Counted from the stretch's first letter, positions 35,011 through 44,006 are shown. The stretch is DNA of 64,000 bases from Proteobacteria bacterium DTSAM18 (GCA_028767165.1 JARACJ010000011.1:1-64000); one strand, 5' to 3'. The notes: generated by a model from the sequence alone, not told the origin. Program-made: numbers and translations.

Positions 35011-36057
35011 GGTCACGATCCGGTCGAAGAGCCACGGTGCCCGCTGCAGCACCGACACCATCCTCGGCCGCACCCAGGCGGGGCCGGTGAGGGCGAGCAG
35101 GGCGCGTGTGCTCAGGTCGAACGGGCGGAACACCGGCCGGTAGGCCTGCTCGTAGGCAGCCACCGGGTCCGGGGCCTCGAGGGCGGCCACGGCAGCCCGG
35201 GCCCCGTGCAGGCCGAGCTTGATGCCCTCGCCCGTGATCGCGTCCACATAGCCCGCGGCGTCGCCCACCAGCAGGCAGCGTCCCGCCCCGAGGCGGCTCG
35301 GAACCCGGTGGAACGGTCCGGCGCCCCGGAGCACGGAGGCGGGTTCAGCGCCTGCGAGGCGCTCCACCAGGACGGGAAAGCGGCCCAGCAGGCGATCCCA
35401 CGGAGTGCCCGGGTCGTCCCGGTCGGCGTCGCGGGCCCGGTCGCCGTACAGGAAGGCGACGCCCACCAGATCGGGGGCCACCGGCGTGATGTAGGCCTCT
35501 GCGTCTGCGGCCCAGTGGACCTCGACCCGATCGCTCCAGGGGGCGATGCGGAAGTGACGGCGCAGACCGAGGCGTTGGCGCGCATGGCGGGGCTGCAGCC
35601 CGATGCCGAGGGCGACTCGCAGGGGCGAGCGCAGGCCGTCGGCGACCAGGGCGAAGTCGGCCTGCAGCTCGCCGGCCCGCACGCCGGAGGGGTCCTGGGT
35701 GAGGTCGGTGACGCGGTCGTGCCGTCGCTGCACACCGAGGTCCCGGGCCCGCTGCCACAGGGCGTCCGAGAGCACCGTGCGGCGTACGCCGAGGCCCGCG
35801 CCGGCGCGGAACCGGCCGACCGCCATCCGCTCGCCCCAGTGGTAGGAGATGCCCGTGAAGGGTCGGCTGACGGGGATCCGCACCCCGAGCCGCTCCAGCA
35901 TCGGCACGGCGCCGGGCATGAGGCCTTCGCCGCAGGCCTTGTCGATGGGACCTTCCTTCGGGTCGGTCACGGTCACGTCGTGGCCGGCCAGGGCGGCCTC
36001 GATGGCGCAGGCCAGACCCCCCGGCCCGGCGCCCACGACCAGGATCCGTCGGCTCAC
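34996..36057 (-). CDS. FAD-dependent oxidoreductase, geranylgeranyl-reductase/monooxygenase-like
   Basis: A 353-residue flavoprotein with the N-terminal dinucleotide fold ILVVGAGPGGLACAIEAALA, the PHBH-type second FAD motif RCLLVGDAAGYVDAITGEGI, and DKACGEGLMPGAV, a pattern shared with geranylgeranyl-reductase-type enzymes. It is the last gene of the five-gene type III PKS cluster and overlaps the FAAL gene by 4 bases. By analogy with the flavoprotein of Streptomyces phenolic lipid clusters it may hydroxylate or otherwise oxidise the polyketide ring; saturating a lipid chain is the alternative. The start is GTG at 36057. Confidence 0.85.
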   Translation of the reverse strand: MSRRILVVGAGPGGLACAIEAALAGHDVTVTDPKEGPIDKACGEGLMPGAVPMLERLGVRIPVSRPFTGISYHWGERMAVGRFRAGAGLGVRRTVLSDALWQRARDLGVQRRHDRVTDLTQDPSGVRAGELQADFALVADGLRSPLRVALGIGLQPRHARQRLGLRRHFRIAPWSDRVEVHWAADAEAYITPVAPDLVGVAFLYGDRARDADRDDPGTPWDRLLGRFPVLVERLAGAEPASVLRGAGPFHRVPSRLGAGRCLLVGDAAGYVDAITGEGIKLGLHGARAAVAALEAPDPVAAYEQAYRPVFRPFDLSTRALLALTGPAWVRPRMVSVLQRAPWLFDRIVTSLGA

Positions 36058-37796
36058 CGCTCGTCCGGGGAGGAGGAGGCGCGCAGGTAGCCGAGCCAGG
36101 AGCGGCCGAGGGCCCCCGCGATGCGCAGGGGGGTGACCTTCTGGGGCGGAAGCAGGGTGCCGGCCTCGTGGCGCAGCAGGGTCTCGTGGCGGCGGATCTT
36201 GCCGGACGAGGTGCGGGGCAGGGTGCCGGGCTCGAGAAGGACCACCGCATCCGGCGTGACGCCGGTGTGGCCCCGGATGCTCTGCAGCACCCGCTCGGCC
36301 AGGCCCTCGGCCGGGGTCCGGACCTCGGCGAAGACCAGCAGCCGCTCGCCTTCGCCGGTGATCTGCGCGACGGCGGCGCTGCAGCCGGTGCGGACGCCGG
36401 GCACGAGGTCGGCCGCGGCCTCCAGATCCTGGGGTGCGTGGTTCCGTCCCCGGATCACCAGGAGGTCCTTGGCGCGACCGGTGATGGTCAGCTCGCCCTC
36501 GTGCAGGAAGCCGAGGTCGCCGGTGTCGAGCCAGCGGCCGTCGAAGGGCTGCTCCCGGAGGCCGAGGTAGCCGCGCATGCGGCTGGGGCCCGCCACCTGC
36601 ACCCGGCCCACGTGGCGCTCCGGAAGCACCTCGCTGGCGGCATCGACGATGCGGACCTCGTAGCCGGGCAGGGGGCGGCCCACGGAGACCCGCGCGGTGC
36701 CGTCCGCGGCAGGCTCGGCGCGACCATCGGTCATGGCCTCCGCACTCCAGGTGGGCGCAGAGGTTGGCCTGCCCGGGGGCGAGAACGTGACGGCGAGGGC
36801 CATCTCCGACAGGCCGTACACCGGCATCAGCGCCTGCGGGTCGAAGCCGTAGGCGGAGAACCGCTGGGCGAAGGCGCGCAGGGTGGTGGGGGAGACGGGC
36901 TCGGCACCGTTCAGGGCCATCTTCCACGTGGACAGGTCCACGCTCTGCAGATCGTCGTCGGCGATGCGCTCCGTGCACAGGGCGTAGGCGAAATTCGGGG
37001 CAGGGGAGATGGTGCCGCCGTACCGGGAGATGGCCCGCAGCCAGATCGCGGGGTGGGAGAGGAAGGCCTCCGGCGGGATCAGGGTGAGGGGACCTGGGGC
37101 AAGCAGGGCCGGGAAGATGCAGCCGATGAGCCCCATGTCGTGGTACAGCGGCAGCCAGCTCACGCCGGCGGGGGCGGGCTCTGCGCCCTTGGGGGTCACC
37201 CGCAGCAGGTAGTCGGTGATGGTGCCCGCGTTGGCGAGGAGCTGATCGTGCTGCAGGGCCACGGCCTTCGGGTGGCCGGTGGTGCCGCTCGAGAACTGCA
37301 CGAGGCCGAGGGCGTCCGGGGGGACGTCCTCGTCGACGAAGGAGGCGCCGCCCTCGCGGAGCGTCTGTACCTGGTGGACGCCGAGGGGAAAGGGGTGGGA
37401 CTCCGCCAGGCGCCCGAGCAGCCGCCTCACCCGGGCGTCGGTGAGCAGGATCCGGGCCCCGACCGTCTGCAGCATCTTCACCGTGCGATCGAAGTACTCG
37501 TCGAGGCGGCCCAGCCGCACGGGCGGATACAGGGGCACGGGGGTGGCGCCGGCCAGGAGGGCGCCGAAGAAGGCGTCGGGGAAGTCCGGGCTGGTGGGCA
37601 GGATGATGGCCACGAAGTCGTCGCGGCGGATGCCCGCCTCCCGCAGGGCGCCGGCGACCCGGGCGGCCCGGTCGAACAGCTGGGGCCACGACAGGAACGT
37701 GGCCTGCTCGCGACGGTCGAGGAACCGCAGCCCGGCTCCGGGCTCGTTGCGCGCGGCGGCCCACTGCAGGGCCTCGGGCAGCGTGGCAGGCTTCAC
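36054..37796 (-). CDS. Fatty-acyl-AMP ligase (FAAL)
   Basis: Activates a fatty acid with ATP to acyl-AMP and passes it to an acyl carrier protein. The 580-residue enzyme has the adenylation core motifs VQFSSGTTGHPKAV, MPVYGLSEMALAV, WLDTGDLGF, and RTSSGKIRRHE with the C-terminal lysine. WLPLYHDMGLIG is typical of FAALs rather than CoA ligases. The start GTG at 37796 overlaps the stop of the ACP gene by 4 bases, so the ligase and carrier are made together. It presumably loads the fatty starter onto the neighbouring ACP for the type III PKS. Confidence 0.92.
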   Translation of the reverse strand: MKPATLPEALQWAAARNEPGAGLRFLDRREQATFLSWPQLFDRAARVAGALREAGIRRDDFVAIILPTSPDFPDAFFGALLAGATPVPLYPPVRLGRLDEYFDRTVKMLQTVGARILLTDARVRRLLGRLAESHPFPLGVHQVQTLREGGASFVDEDVPPDALGLVQFSSGTTGHPKAVALQHDQLLANAGTITDYLLRVTPKGAEPAPAGVSWLPLYHDMGLIGCIFPALLAPGPLTLIPPEAFLSHPAIWLRAISRYGGTISPAPNFAYALCTERIADDDLQSVDLSTWKMALNGAEPVSPTTLRAFAQRFSAYGFDPQALMPVYGLSEMALAVTFSPPGRPTSAPTWSAEAMTDGRAEPAADGTARVSVGRPLPGYEVRIVDAASEVLPERHVGRVQVAGPSRMRGYLGLREQPFDGRWLDTGDLGFLHEGELTITGRAKDLLVIRGRNHAPQDLEAAADLVPGVRTGCSAAVAQITGEGERLLVFAEVRTPAEGLAERVLQSIRGHTGVTPDAVVLLEPGTLPRTSSGKIRRHETLLRHEAGTLLPPQKVTPLRIAGALGRSWLGYLRASSSPDER

Positions 37797-38026
37797 GTGG
37801 TCTCCACCTTCGCCCGCACGATGTCCAGCACGTCGCCGAAGGTGTGGGCCCGCTCCTCGTCCTCGGGTTCGAAGATGATGTGGAAGTGGTCCTCGATGGC
37901 CACCACCACGGTCATCAGCTCCATGGAGTCCAGGTGGTCGGACAGGGCCTCCTCCGGGGCCGGCGGGGGCTTGCGGATGCTGGTCTGGAAGAGGTCGGAG
38001 AGCTCGGCGGCCAGGGAGTCGGTCAT
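37793..38026 (-). CDS. Acyl carrier protein
   Basis: A stand-alone 77-residue carrier with the phosphopantetheine serine in LDSMELM (Ser34) and an acidic helix after it (VVAIEDHFHIIFEPEDEE). It overlaps both neighbours by 4 bases: its ATG with the methyltransferase stop and its stop with the FAAL start. A dedicated carrier for the acyl chain from FAAL to the type III PKS is the natural reading. Confidence 0.92.
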   Translation of the reverse strand: MTDSLAAELSDLFQTSIRKPPPAPEEALSDHLDSMELMTVVVAIEDHFHIIFEPEDEERAHTFGDVLDIVRAKVETT

Positions 38027-38556
38027 GGGGACGGCGACGCCTCCATCAGGTCGAGGGCTTCGTTCTCCACGCGGATGCGGACGGACAGAAGCCAGGCGTT
38101 GAGGACGGTGAACACCAGCGCCGTGATCCACGCGGTGTGGACGAGGGGCAGCGCGATGCCCTCGAGCACCACGGCGACGTAGTTGGGGTGGCTGAACCAG
38201 CGGTAGGGACCGCCGGTGACCCGTGGCAGGCCCGGCACGATGATGACCCGGGTGTTCCACCGGGGGCCGAGGGTGGTGATGCACCACCACCGCAGCGCCT
38301 GGCAGGCCAGGGCCAGCGCGATCATGGGGATGCCCAGGGCCGGCAGGAACGGGCGATCGAAGGCCCAGACCTCCAGCGGCGCGGCCACGAGGAACCCCGT
38401 GTGCAGGGCGACCATCCACGGGTAGTGGGCCCGGCCGAACTCACGGCCTCCCCGGTCGAAGGACCACGAGGCGTTCCGCAGGCTCGTGCGCAGCTCCGCG
38501 AGGCGCTCCAGGCCCGTCGCACAGATGAACAGGACGTAGGCCGTCAGGCTGGTCAT
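38023..38556 (-). CDS. Isoprenylcysteine methyltransferase (ICMT)-family membrane methyltransferase
   Basis: A 177-residue polytopic membrane protein with several hydrophobic helices (TSLTAYVLFICATGLERLAE, MIALALACQALRWWCITTLG). The C-terminal SAM-binding signature of ICMT/PEMT-type enzymes is visible: VTGGPYRWFSHPNYVAVVLE followed by an ENEAL motif. In other type III PKS clusters such enzymes O-methylate the phenolic lipid ring, and I infer the same here. The ATG overlaps the stop of the PKS gene by 4 bases. There is no isoprenylated-protein context. Confidence 0.88.
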   Translation of the reverse strand: MTSLTAYVLFICATGLERLAELRTSLRNASWSFDRGGREFGRAHYPWMVALHTGFLVAAPLEVWAFDRPFLPALGIPMIALALACQALRWWCITTLGPRWNTRVIIVPGLPRVTGGPYRWFSHPNYVAVVLEGIALPLVHTAWITALVFTVLNAWLLSVRIRVENEALDLMEASPSP

Positions 38557-39620
38557 CCATCCCACCGCATCAGCACCAGCTCGGAGCAGAAGCCCGGGCC
38601 CATCGCGAACAGCAGGCCGTGGTCGCCCTCGTTCGGGATGCCCTTGGCGAGCAGGTCGCGGAGCACGAACAGGACGCTGGCGCTCGACATGTTGCCCTCC
38701 CGGCGCAGCGACTCCCAGGTGAGATCCAGGCTGCCCTCCGGCAGGTCGAGGGCCTCGTCGATGGCCATGAGGATCTTGGGGCCGCCGGTGTGGGCGATCC
38801 AGTGGCGGATGTCGGACCGGGCGAGGTCGTGCTGGCCGAGGAAGCCGTCGACGTCGTCGGCGAGGTAGCGCAACACCATGTCGGGCACGCTGGCATCGAG
38901 GACCACCTTGAAGCCCGACTCGGAGATGTCCCAGCCCATCACCTCGAGGGAGTCCGGGTACAGGCTGGAGACCGTGGCGGTGACCGACGGGCCGCTCAGC
39001 CCCATCTTCCTCGCCCGCTCCTCGCCCACGCAGACCACCGCGGCCACGCCATCGCCGAACAGGCCGCTGCTGATGAGGTTGGCCACTGACAGATCCTGGC
39101 GCTGCAGCGTGAGGGAGCACAGCTCGATGCTGAGCAGCACGGCGACCTGATCGGGCCAGGCCTTGAGGTAGTCGAACACCCGGGCGATACCGGCCGCGCC
39201 GCCGACACAGCCGAGACCGAAGATGGGGGTGCGCTTCACGTCGGGGCGAAGGCCAAGGGGTCCGTGGATGCGGGCCTCGATGGACGGCGTGGCGATGCCG
39301 GTGACGGAGGTCTGGAAGACGGCGTCGACGTCGGCGCCGGTGAGGCCCACCTGGGCGAGGGCCTGTCGGGTGGCCTCGATGGCCAGGCGGGTGCCTTCGC
39401 GGATGTAGGCGTCGTTGGTCTTCCCGAAGGTGTCGAGGGAGGGGTAGTCCTCCAGGGGACAGGCGAGGTAGCGCCCACCCACCTTCACCGCCTCGTGGAA
39501 CCTGCGCAGGCGGGCGGCGTTGTGGTGCTGGTTCGCCCAATACGTTTCGAGCGCATCGATGAGCTCGTCCTGGCTGGCGTAGTGGTCAGGGTGGATACCG
39601 CTCACCGCTGCAATCTTCAT
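38553..39620 (-). CDS. Type III polyketide synthase (chalcone/stilbene synthase family)
   Basis: Extends an acyl starter with malonyl units and cyclises it. The 355-residue protein has the full catalytic triad: Cys138 in GLGCVGGAAG, His277 in WIAHTGGPKI, and Asn310 in REGNMSSASV, plus the C-terminal GPGFCSELVLM. Length and motifs fit bacterial alkylresorcinol or alkylpyrone synthases. It is the first gene of the five-gene operon, so it sets the pathway; FAAL and ACP downstream suggest a long fatty starter. ATG 39620 is in a region with GGAAGG about 6 bases upstream. Confidence 0.94.
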   Translation of the reverse strand: MKIAAVSGIHPDHYASQDELIDALETYWANQHHNAARLRRFHEAVKVGGRYLACPLEDYPSLDTFGKTNDAYIREGTRLAIEATRQALAQVGLTGADVDAVFQTSVTGIATPSIEARIHGPLGLRPDVKRTPIFGLGCVGGAAGIARVFDYLKAWPDQVAVLLSIELCSLTLQRQDLSVANLISSGLFGDGVAAVVCVGEERARKMGLSGPSVTATVSSLYPDSLEVMGWDISESGFKVVLDASVPDMVLRYLADDVDGFLGQHDLARSDIRHWIAHTGGPKILMAIDEALDLPEGSLDLTWESLRREGNMSSASVLFVLRDLLAKGIPNEGDHGLLFAMGPGFCSELVLMRWDG

Positions 39621-39647
39621 CCGTACCTTCCTTGCCTGCCGGGGAGT

Positions 39648-39661
39648 GTCCCATATGGGAC
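39648..39661. promoter_or_regulatory. Perfect 14-bp palindrome in the PKS/MATE divergent promoter region (candidate operator)
   Basis: GTCCCATATGGGAC is a perfect inverted repeat, located 27 bases upstream of the PKS start and about 80 bases upstream of the MATE start. Its AT core in GC-rich surroundings and its position suggest a repressor-binding site for one or both transcripts. No regulator gene is adjacent. Confidence 0.4.
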
Positions 39662-39740
39662 GTCCGATCGGCCGCGTCGTGTCATTTTTCACCGATTGGA
39701 CGAAGGAGGGGCTAAGTGGCGCGCTCCTGGAGGTCCTCCC

Positions 39741-41096
39741 GTGAACGAGAGTGGACGACTGCTGCAGATGACGCCCGGGCGCGCGGTCTTCACCGTCGCG
39801 TGGCCGATGGTGTGGCAGGGATTCGCGCGCAGCCTGTTCCTGCTGGTCGACATCTGGTGGATCGGGCGGATCTCCGACGACGCCCTCGCGGCCATCGGCG
39901 CGGCGAGCTTCGGCTGGTGGATCCTGGAGTCGTTCACCGAGCTGCCCGCCACCGGCACCCACGCCCTCGTGGCCCAGGCCGCCGGCGCCCAGGACGGCAC
40001 GCGTCTGTCCCGCTGGATGGCCCGCGGCCTGTGGACGGGGGCCCTCGTCAGCCTCGTCCTCATCCTCCTGGCGGCCGTCGCGGCGCGGGCCTACGGCGCC
40101 GCCATGGGCATCGCCGGCGAGCTGCACGGTGAGCTGGCGATGGCGTGGATCCGTACGGCCGCCTGGGTCAGCCCCGGTGTGGTGGCCCTGTCGGTGGTCA
40201 GCGGCATCCTGCGGGGCCTCGGCAGCACGAAGGTCACGCTGTGGATCACGGCGCTGGTGTTCGCGCTGAACGCCGCCCTGGATCCCTTGTTCATCTGGGG
40301 GCTGGGAAGCTGGCAGGGCATGGGCATGATCGGCACCGCCGTGGCCACCTCGCTCGCGTCCCTCATCGGCGCCGGCTGTGGGGCGGTGTGGCTGTCCCGT
40401 CGCAACCTGAAGCCCGCGGTCCTCGGTCCCCGGATCGCCGACATGGCCCAGGTGGCCCGCGTGGGCGCGCCCATCGCAGTCACCGGTGTCGGGTTCGCAC
40501 TGGTGTACGTGGTCCTGGCCCGCATGGTGGCCGACTTCGGTCCGCAGCACCTGGCCGCCCTCGGCGTGGGGCACCGTGTCGAGGGCTTCACCTACCTGGC
40601 GGCCACGGGACTGGCGGTGGGCGTCTCCACGATGGTCGGCCAGCACCTCGGGGCAGGGGACCGCGACGCCGTCGGCCAGGTCACCCGGGCAGGCCGGGCG
40701 CTCACGGTCACGGCCATGGTCCTCATCGGCGTGCCGGTGGCCCTGGCGGCGCCGACGCTGTTCGGCTTCTTCTCCGGCGAGGCCGACATGGTCGACGCCG
40801 GTGTGATCTACCTGCGCATCCAGGCGGCGGCCTGGGTGTTCATGGGCCTCGAGCTCATCTACGAGGGCGCCTTCACCGGGGCGGCCCGCACGCTCCCGGC
40901 CCTCGTGATCTCCGCCAGCCTCACCCTGATGCGCCTGCCCCTGGCCTGGCTGCTCGCCTACCACACGTCGCTCGGGGTCCTGGGCATCTGGATCGCCATC
41001 TCCCTGAGCACAGCCGCCAAGGGCATCGTGCTCGGCTGGTGGTTCCAGCGGCGCACGCTCCCGACGCTCGCGGTCCTGCCGTCACGCAGTTTGTAA
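39741..41096 (+). CDS. MATE family multidrug/metabolite exporter
   Basis: A 451-residue membrane protein with twelve likely spans arranged as two related halves, beginning TPGRAVFTVAWPMVWQGF. Typical MATE features include DIWWIGRISDDALAAIG in the first half, VVSGILRGLGSTKVTLW, and ALGVGHRVEGFTYLAATGLA in the second. It uses a Na+ or H+ gradient to expel organic molecules. GGAGG at 39729-39733 stands 7 bases before the GTG start at 39741. Being divergent from the polyketide cluster, it is a good candidate exporter of that product. A promoter for the next gene overlaps its stop codon. Confidence 0.92.
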   Translation: MNESGRLLQMTPGRAVFTVAWPMVWQGFARSLFLLVDIWWIGRISDDALAAIGAASFGWWILESFTELPATGTHALVAQAAGAQDGTRLSRWMARGLWTGALVSLVLILLAAVAARAYGAAMGIAGELHGELAMAWIRTAAWVSPGVVALSVVSGILRGLGSTKVTLWITALVFALNAALDPLFIWGLGSWQGMGMIGTAVATSLASLIGAGCGAVWLSRRNLKPAVLGPRIADMAQVARVGAPIAVTGVGFALVYVVLARMVADFGPQHLAALGVGHRVEGFTYLAATGLAVGVSTMVGQHLGAGDRDAVGQVTRAGRALTVTAMVLIGVPVALAAPTLFGFFSGEADMVDAGVIYLRIQAAAWVFMGLELIYEGAFTGAARTLPALVISASLTLMRLPLAWLLAYHTSLGVLGIWIAISLSTAAKGIVLGWWFQRRTLPTLAVLPSRSL

Positions 41097-41119
41097 CGGC
41101 GCTTCGCCTGGTGTAGGGT
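41091..41119 (+). promoter_or_regulatory. Candidate promoter of the hydrolase-like lipoprotein gene
   Basis: TTGTAA at 41091-41096 (whose TAA is the MATE stop codon) and TAGGGT at 41114-41119 are separated by 17 bases, about 20 bases before the ATG at 41141. Assigned by eye only. Confidence 0.35.
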
Positions 41120-41140
41120 CCGCCCCGCTCGGGAGGTCCC

Positions 41141-43066
41141 ATGACGAAGCGTTCCCTGTGGTTCACGGCGTGGCTCGTGGCATGTGTCGGTGTGGAGCCC
41201 GTGGCGCTTCCCACGGTGCAGGCCGACTGCGATCCCCTCATGCCGGGCATGTGCGGCATGCCCTATCCCTCCTCGTTCCACCTGCGGGAGGACGCCGCCA
41301 CCGCCACGGGGCTGCGGATGCACCTGCGGCAGGGGTCCCTGCCGGTCCGGCGCGACGGCACGCCGCTCGACCCCACCGACTGGAACCGCAAGGACGGCTT
41401 CTCCATCAGCTCGCCCATCCTCCTGGATCTGCCGGGCGCCACCCTGCAGGGCCTGCCCAGGCTCGACGACATCGGGGCATCCCTGGAGCCGGGCAGCCCG
41501 TCCATCCTGTGGGACGTCACCACCGGCGAGCGGGTGGCCCACTGGGTCGAGCTCGACGACACCGCCCCCGACGCCGGGCAGCGCCTCGTGATCGTGCGGC
41601 CGGCGCAGCCCCTGCGGTTCGATCACCAGTACGTCTACGGGCTCACCGAGGTCGTGGGGGAGTCCGGTCCCTTGTCGTCCTCGCCGGCCTTCGAGGCCCT
41701 GCGAGACGGCACGGCCAGCGAGCTGCCCACCGTCGAGCTGCGCCGGGACTGGTTCGAGCGGGAGGTCTTCGGCCCCCTGGCACAGGCCGGCGCGGCCCGC
41801 GAGGACCTCCTGGTGGCCTTCGACTTCCACACGGCCAGCCGGGAGGGAACCCTGGGCGAGATGATCTCCTTGCGCGACGACGCCCTCGGCACCCTCGATG
41901 GGGCAGGGCCGGCCTATCGCCTCGACGAGGTCATCGACCACGACTGCGAGGCGGATGGCCAGCGGATCGGCCGGGAGATCACCGGCCACGTCACCGTGCC
42001 CTACTACACCGAGGTCGATGCACCGGGACGCACCTGGGTGCGCGACGCCGACGACCTGCCCGTCCGCCAGGGCCTCACCGAGGCGCCCTTCCTGGTGCTC
42101 GTGCCCTGCAGCGTGCTGCAGGCGGAGGAGCCCCGTCCGGTGGTCCAGTACGGCCACGGCCTGCTCGGCGGCATGGACGAGGCACGCAGCGGCTGGCTCC
42201 GGGAGCTGGCCGAGGAGCGGTCCTTCACCGTGCTGGCCTCCAACTGGACCGGCTTCGCCACCGACGACGCCCTCGCCATCTACCTGATGGTGGGCGGCGA
42301 TCTGTCGGGCATGGCCATGATCCCCGAGCGTGCCAGCCAGGGCATGATCGAGAAGATGTTCCTCGTGAGGGCGCTGCAGGGGGATCTGGGGGCCGACGCG
42401 GCCTTGCAGGGGGAGGGCGGCCCGCTGATCGATGCGAGCCGCATCCACTACTACGGCAACAGCCAGGGCGGCATCATGGGGGCGGCCTACCTCGCCATGT
42501 CCCCGGACATCCAGCGGGGCGTTCTCGGCGTCCCAGGCGGTCCCTACAGCCTGCTGCTTCCCCGCAGCAAGGACTTCGACCCCTTCTTCGACGCCATCAA
42601 GGAGTCCTACGCCGACCACCGCGACATCATGTGGCTCGTCGCGGGCCTGATGCAGCAGCAGTGGGATCCGGTGGAGCCCGGCGGCTGGATGTGGGACCTC
42701 ACTGCGGGCGAGCAGCCCAAGGAGGTCCTGCTGCAGGTGGCCATCGGCGACGTGCAGGTCAGCAGCCTCGGCGCCCACGTGATGGCCCGGGCCTACGGCG
42801 CGGTCAGCGTCGGGCCGGCGCCGCGGGAACTGTGGGGCATCGAGGAGATCGAAGGGGGCGTGCAGGGCGCCGCCATCGCCGAGTACGACTACTCCGACGT
42901 GCCCGCAGAGCCCCTGGAGGCCATTCCGCCCGAAGGACCAGACCCCCACGAGTGTCCCAGGCGCAATCCTGCGGCCCAGCAGCAGTTGTGGACCTTCCTG
43001 GACAATGGCTTCATCCAGAACTTCTGTGACGGGCCGTGCCGCGCAGTGCAGGCCGAATGTCGATAA
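41141..43066 (+). CDS. Alpha/beta-hydrolase-like lipoprotein
   Basis: A 641-residue protein with a lipoprotein signal (MTKRSLWFTAWLVAC, Cys15). The second half looks like an alpha/beta-hydrolase: VVQYGHGLLGGMDEARSG for the oxyanion-side loop and a nucleophile-elbow-like YYGNSQGGIMGAAYL, where the serine sits in GNSQGG. The N-terminal half is beta-rich with no recognised family (FSISSPILLDLPG, RFDHQYVYGLTEV). Esterase or lipase activity on the outer surface is plausible; acid and histidine residues cannot be assigned confidently. A cysteine-rich tail ends the protein (NFCDGPCRAVQAECR). Confidence 0.65.
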   Translation: MTKRSLWFTAWLVACVGVEPVALPTVQADCDPLMPGMCGMPYPSSFHLREDAATATGLRMHLRQGSLPVRRDGTPLDPTDWNRKDGFSISSPILLDLPGATLQGLPRLDDIGASLEPGSPSILWDVTTGERVAHWVELDDTAPDAGQRLVIVRPAQPLRFDHQYVYGLTEVVGESGPLSSSPAFEALRDGTASELPTVELRRDWFEREVFGPLAQAGAAREDLLVAFDFHTASREGTLGEMISLRDDALGTLDGAGPAYRLDEVIDHDCEADGQRIGREITGHVTVPYYTEVDAPGRTWVRDADDLPVRQGLTEAPFLVLVPCSVLQAEEPRPVVQYGHGLLGGMDEARSGWLRELAEERSFTVLASNWTGFATDDALAIYLMVGGDLSGMAMIPERASQGMIEKMFLVRALQGDLGADAALQGEGGPLIDASRIHYYGNSQGGIMGAAYLAMSPDIQRGVLGVPGGPYSLLLPRSKDFDPFFDAIKESYADHRDIMWLVAGLMQQQWDPVEPGGWMWDLTAGEQPKEVLLQVAIGDVQVSSLGAHVMARAYGAVSVGPAPRELWGIEEIEGGVQGAAIAEYDYSDVPAEPLEAIPPEGPDPHECPRRNPAAQQQLWTFLDNGFIQNFCDGPCRAVQAECR

Positions 43067-43128
43067 CATCCCTGATCGGGGCGCAGACGCATCGCGCCCA
43101 CACCTCCCTCGAACATGGAGTGGATTTG

Positions 43129-43950
43129 ATGGACTGGAACCCGGAGCTGTACAAGCGCTTCTCCGACGAGCGCAAGCGTCCCTTCCTGGACCTGCTGGAC
43201 CTCCTGCCCCCGAAGGTCGGCGGCTCCGTCCTGGATCTCGGCTGCGGTGACGGCCGGCTCACGCGGCTCGCGGCCCACCGCCTCGGTGCCGAGCAGGTCC
43301 TGGGCGTCGACAAGTCCGCCGCCATGATCGATGCCGCCCATGCCGAAGACGACGATGGCTCCGACATCGACTACCACTGGTCCCTCGGCGACATGGAAGG
43401 CGTCCTCGATGGCCAGGAGCAGTTCGATCTGGTCCTGTCCAACGCGTCGCTGCAGTACATCGGCGATCACGGAGAGGTCTTCCCCCGCCTGCTCGACAAG
43501 GTCGCTCCCGGCGGCTGGATCGCCATCCACGTGCCCTACAACCACGTGGCCCGCACCCACCTGCTGATGGACGCCGCGGCCCACTCCGACGAGTTCGAGC
43601 ACGACTTCAAGAACTTCCACCACGCCTGGCCCCAGGAAGAGCCCGACTTCTACGCCCGCACCCTGCAGGACCGCGGCTTCGAGTTCGCCATCGTGCAGCT
43701 GCGCACCTACCGCCACGCGGTCGAGGGCGTGGAGCCCATCGTCGAGTGGATGCGGGGCGCCGCGATGCGTCCGTTCCTCGAGGCCCTCGAGAACAACCGT
43801 CGCGAGCCCTTCCTGCGCAAGTACAGCCGCCTCGTCGACTACGCCTACCCGGCCGTGGATGATGACGACACCCGTCTGCTGGACTACACCCGTCTGCTCA
43901 TCGTGGGCCGTCGCCCGTCCGCCGCGGAAGCCGTGGTCGAAGAGGACTGA
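43129..43950 (+). CDS. Trans-aconitate 2-methyltransferase-like SAM methyltransferase
   Basis: A 273-residue class I methyltransferase. The start WNPELYKRFSDERKRPFLDL resembles the N-terminus of Tam, and the SAM core follows: SVLDLGCGDGRLTRLAA, LGVDKSAAMIDAA, FDLVLSNASLQYIGD and VAPGGWIAIHVP. Tam methylates trans-aconitate; that exact substrate is not certain. GGAG at 43117-43120 lies 8 bases before ATG 43129, preferred over an in-frame ATG at 43057 that lies just before the preceding gene's stop. Confidence 0.8.
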   Translation: MDWNPELYKRFSDERKRPFLDLLDLLPPKVGGSVLDLGCGDGRLTRLAAHRLGAEQVLGVDKSAAMIDAAHAEDDDGSDIDYHWSLGDMEGVLDGQEQFDLVLSNASLQYIGDHGEVFPRLLDKVAPGGWIAIHVPYNHVARTHLLMDAAAHSDEFEHDFKNFHHAWPQEEPDFYARTLQDRGFEFAIVQLRTYRHAVEGVEPIVEWMRGAAMRPFLEALENNRREPFLRKYSRLVDYAYPAVDDDDTRLLDYTRLLIVGRRPSAAEAVVEED

Positions 43951-44006
43951 CGCCTTCGTCCAGGGGCCCCGGCCCCTCCGCCGGTTGGTCGAGCAAAGGA
44001 GTCATC

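Noticed and set aside
36058-37764. A single 922-residue fusion of the FAD oxidoreductase with an upstream domain
   Set aside because: The upstream part of that frame is a shadow of the FAAL gene; the Rossmann motif begins right after the GTG at 36057.
38557-39540. N-terminal extension of the ICMT-like protein through the PKS gene
   Set aside because: It is a reading-frame shadow of the type III PKS; the membrane protein starts cleanly at 38556, overlapping the PKS stop.
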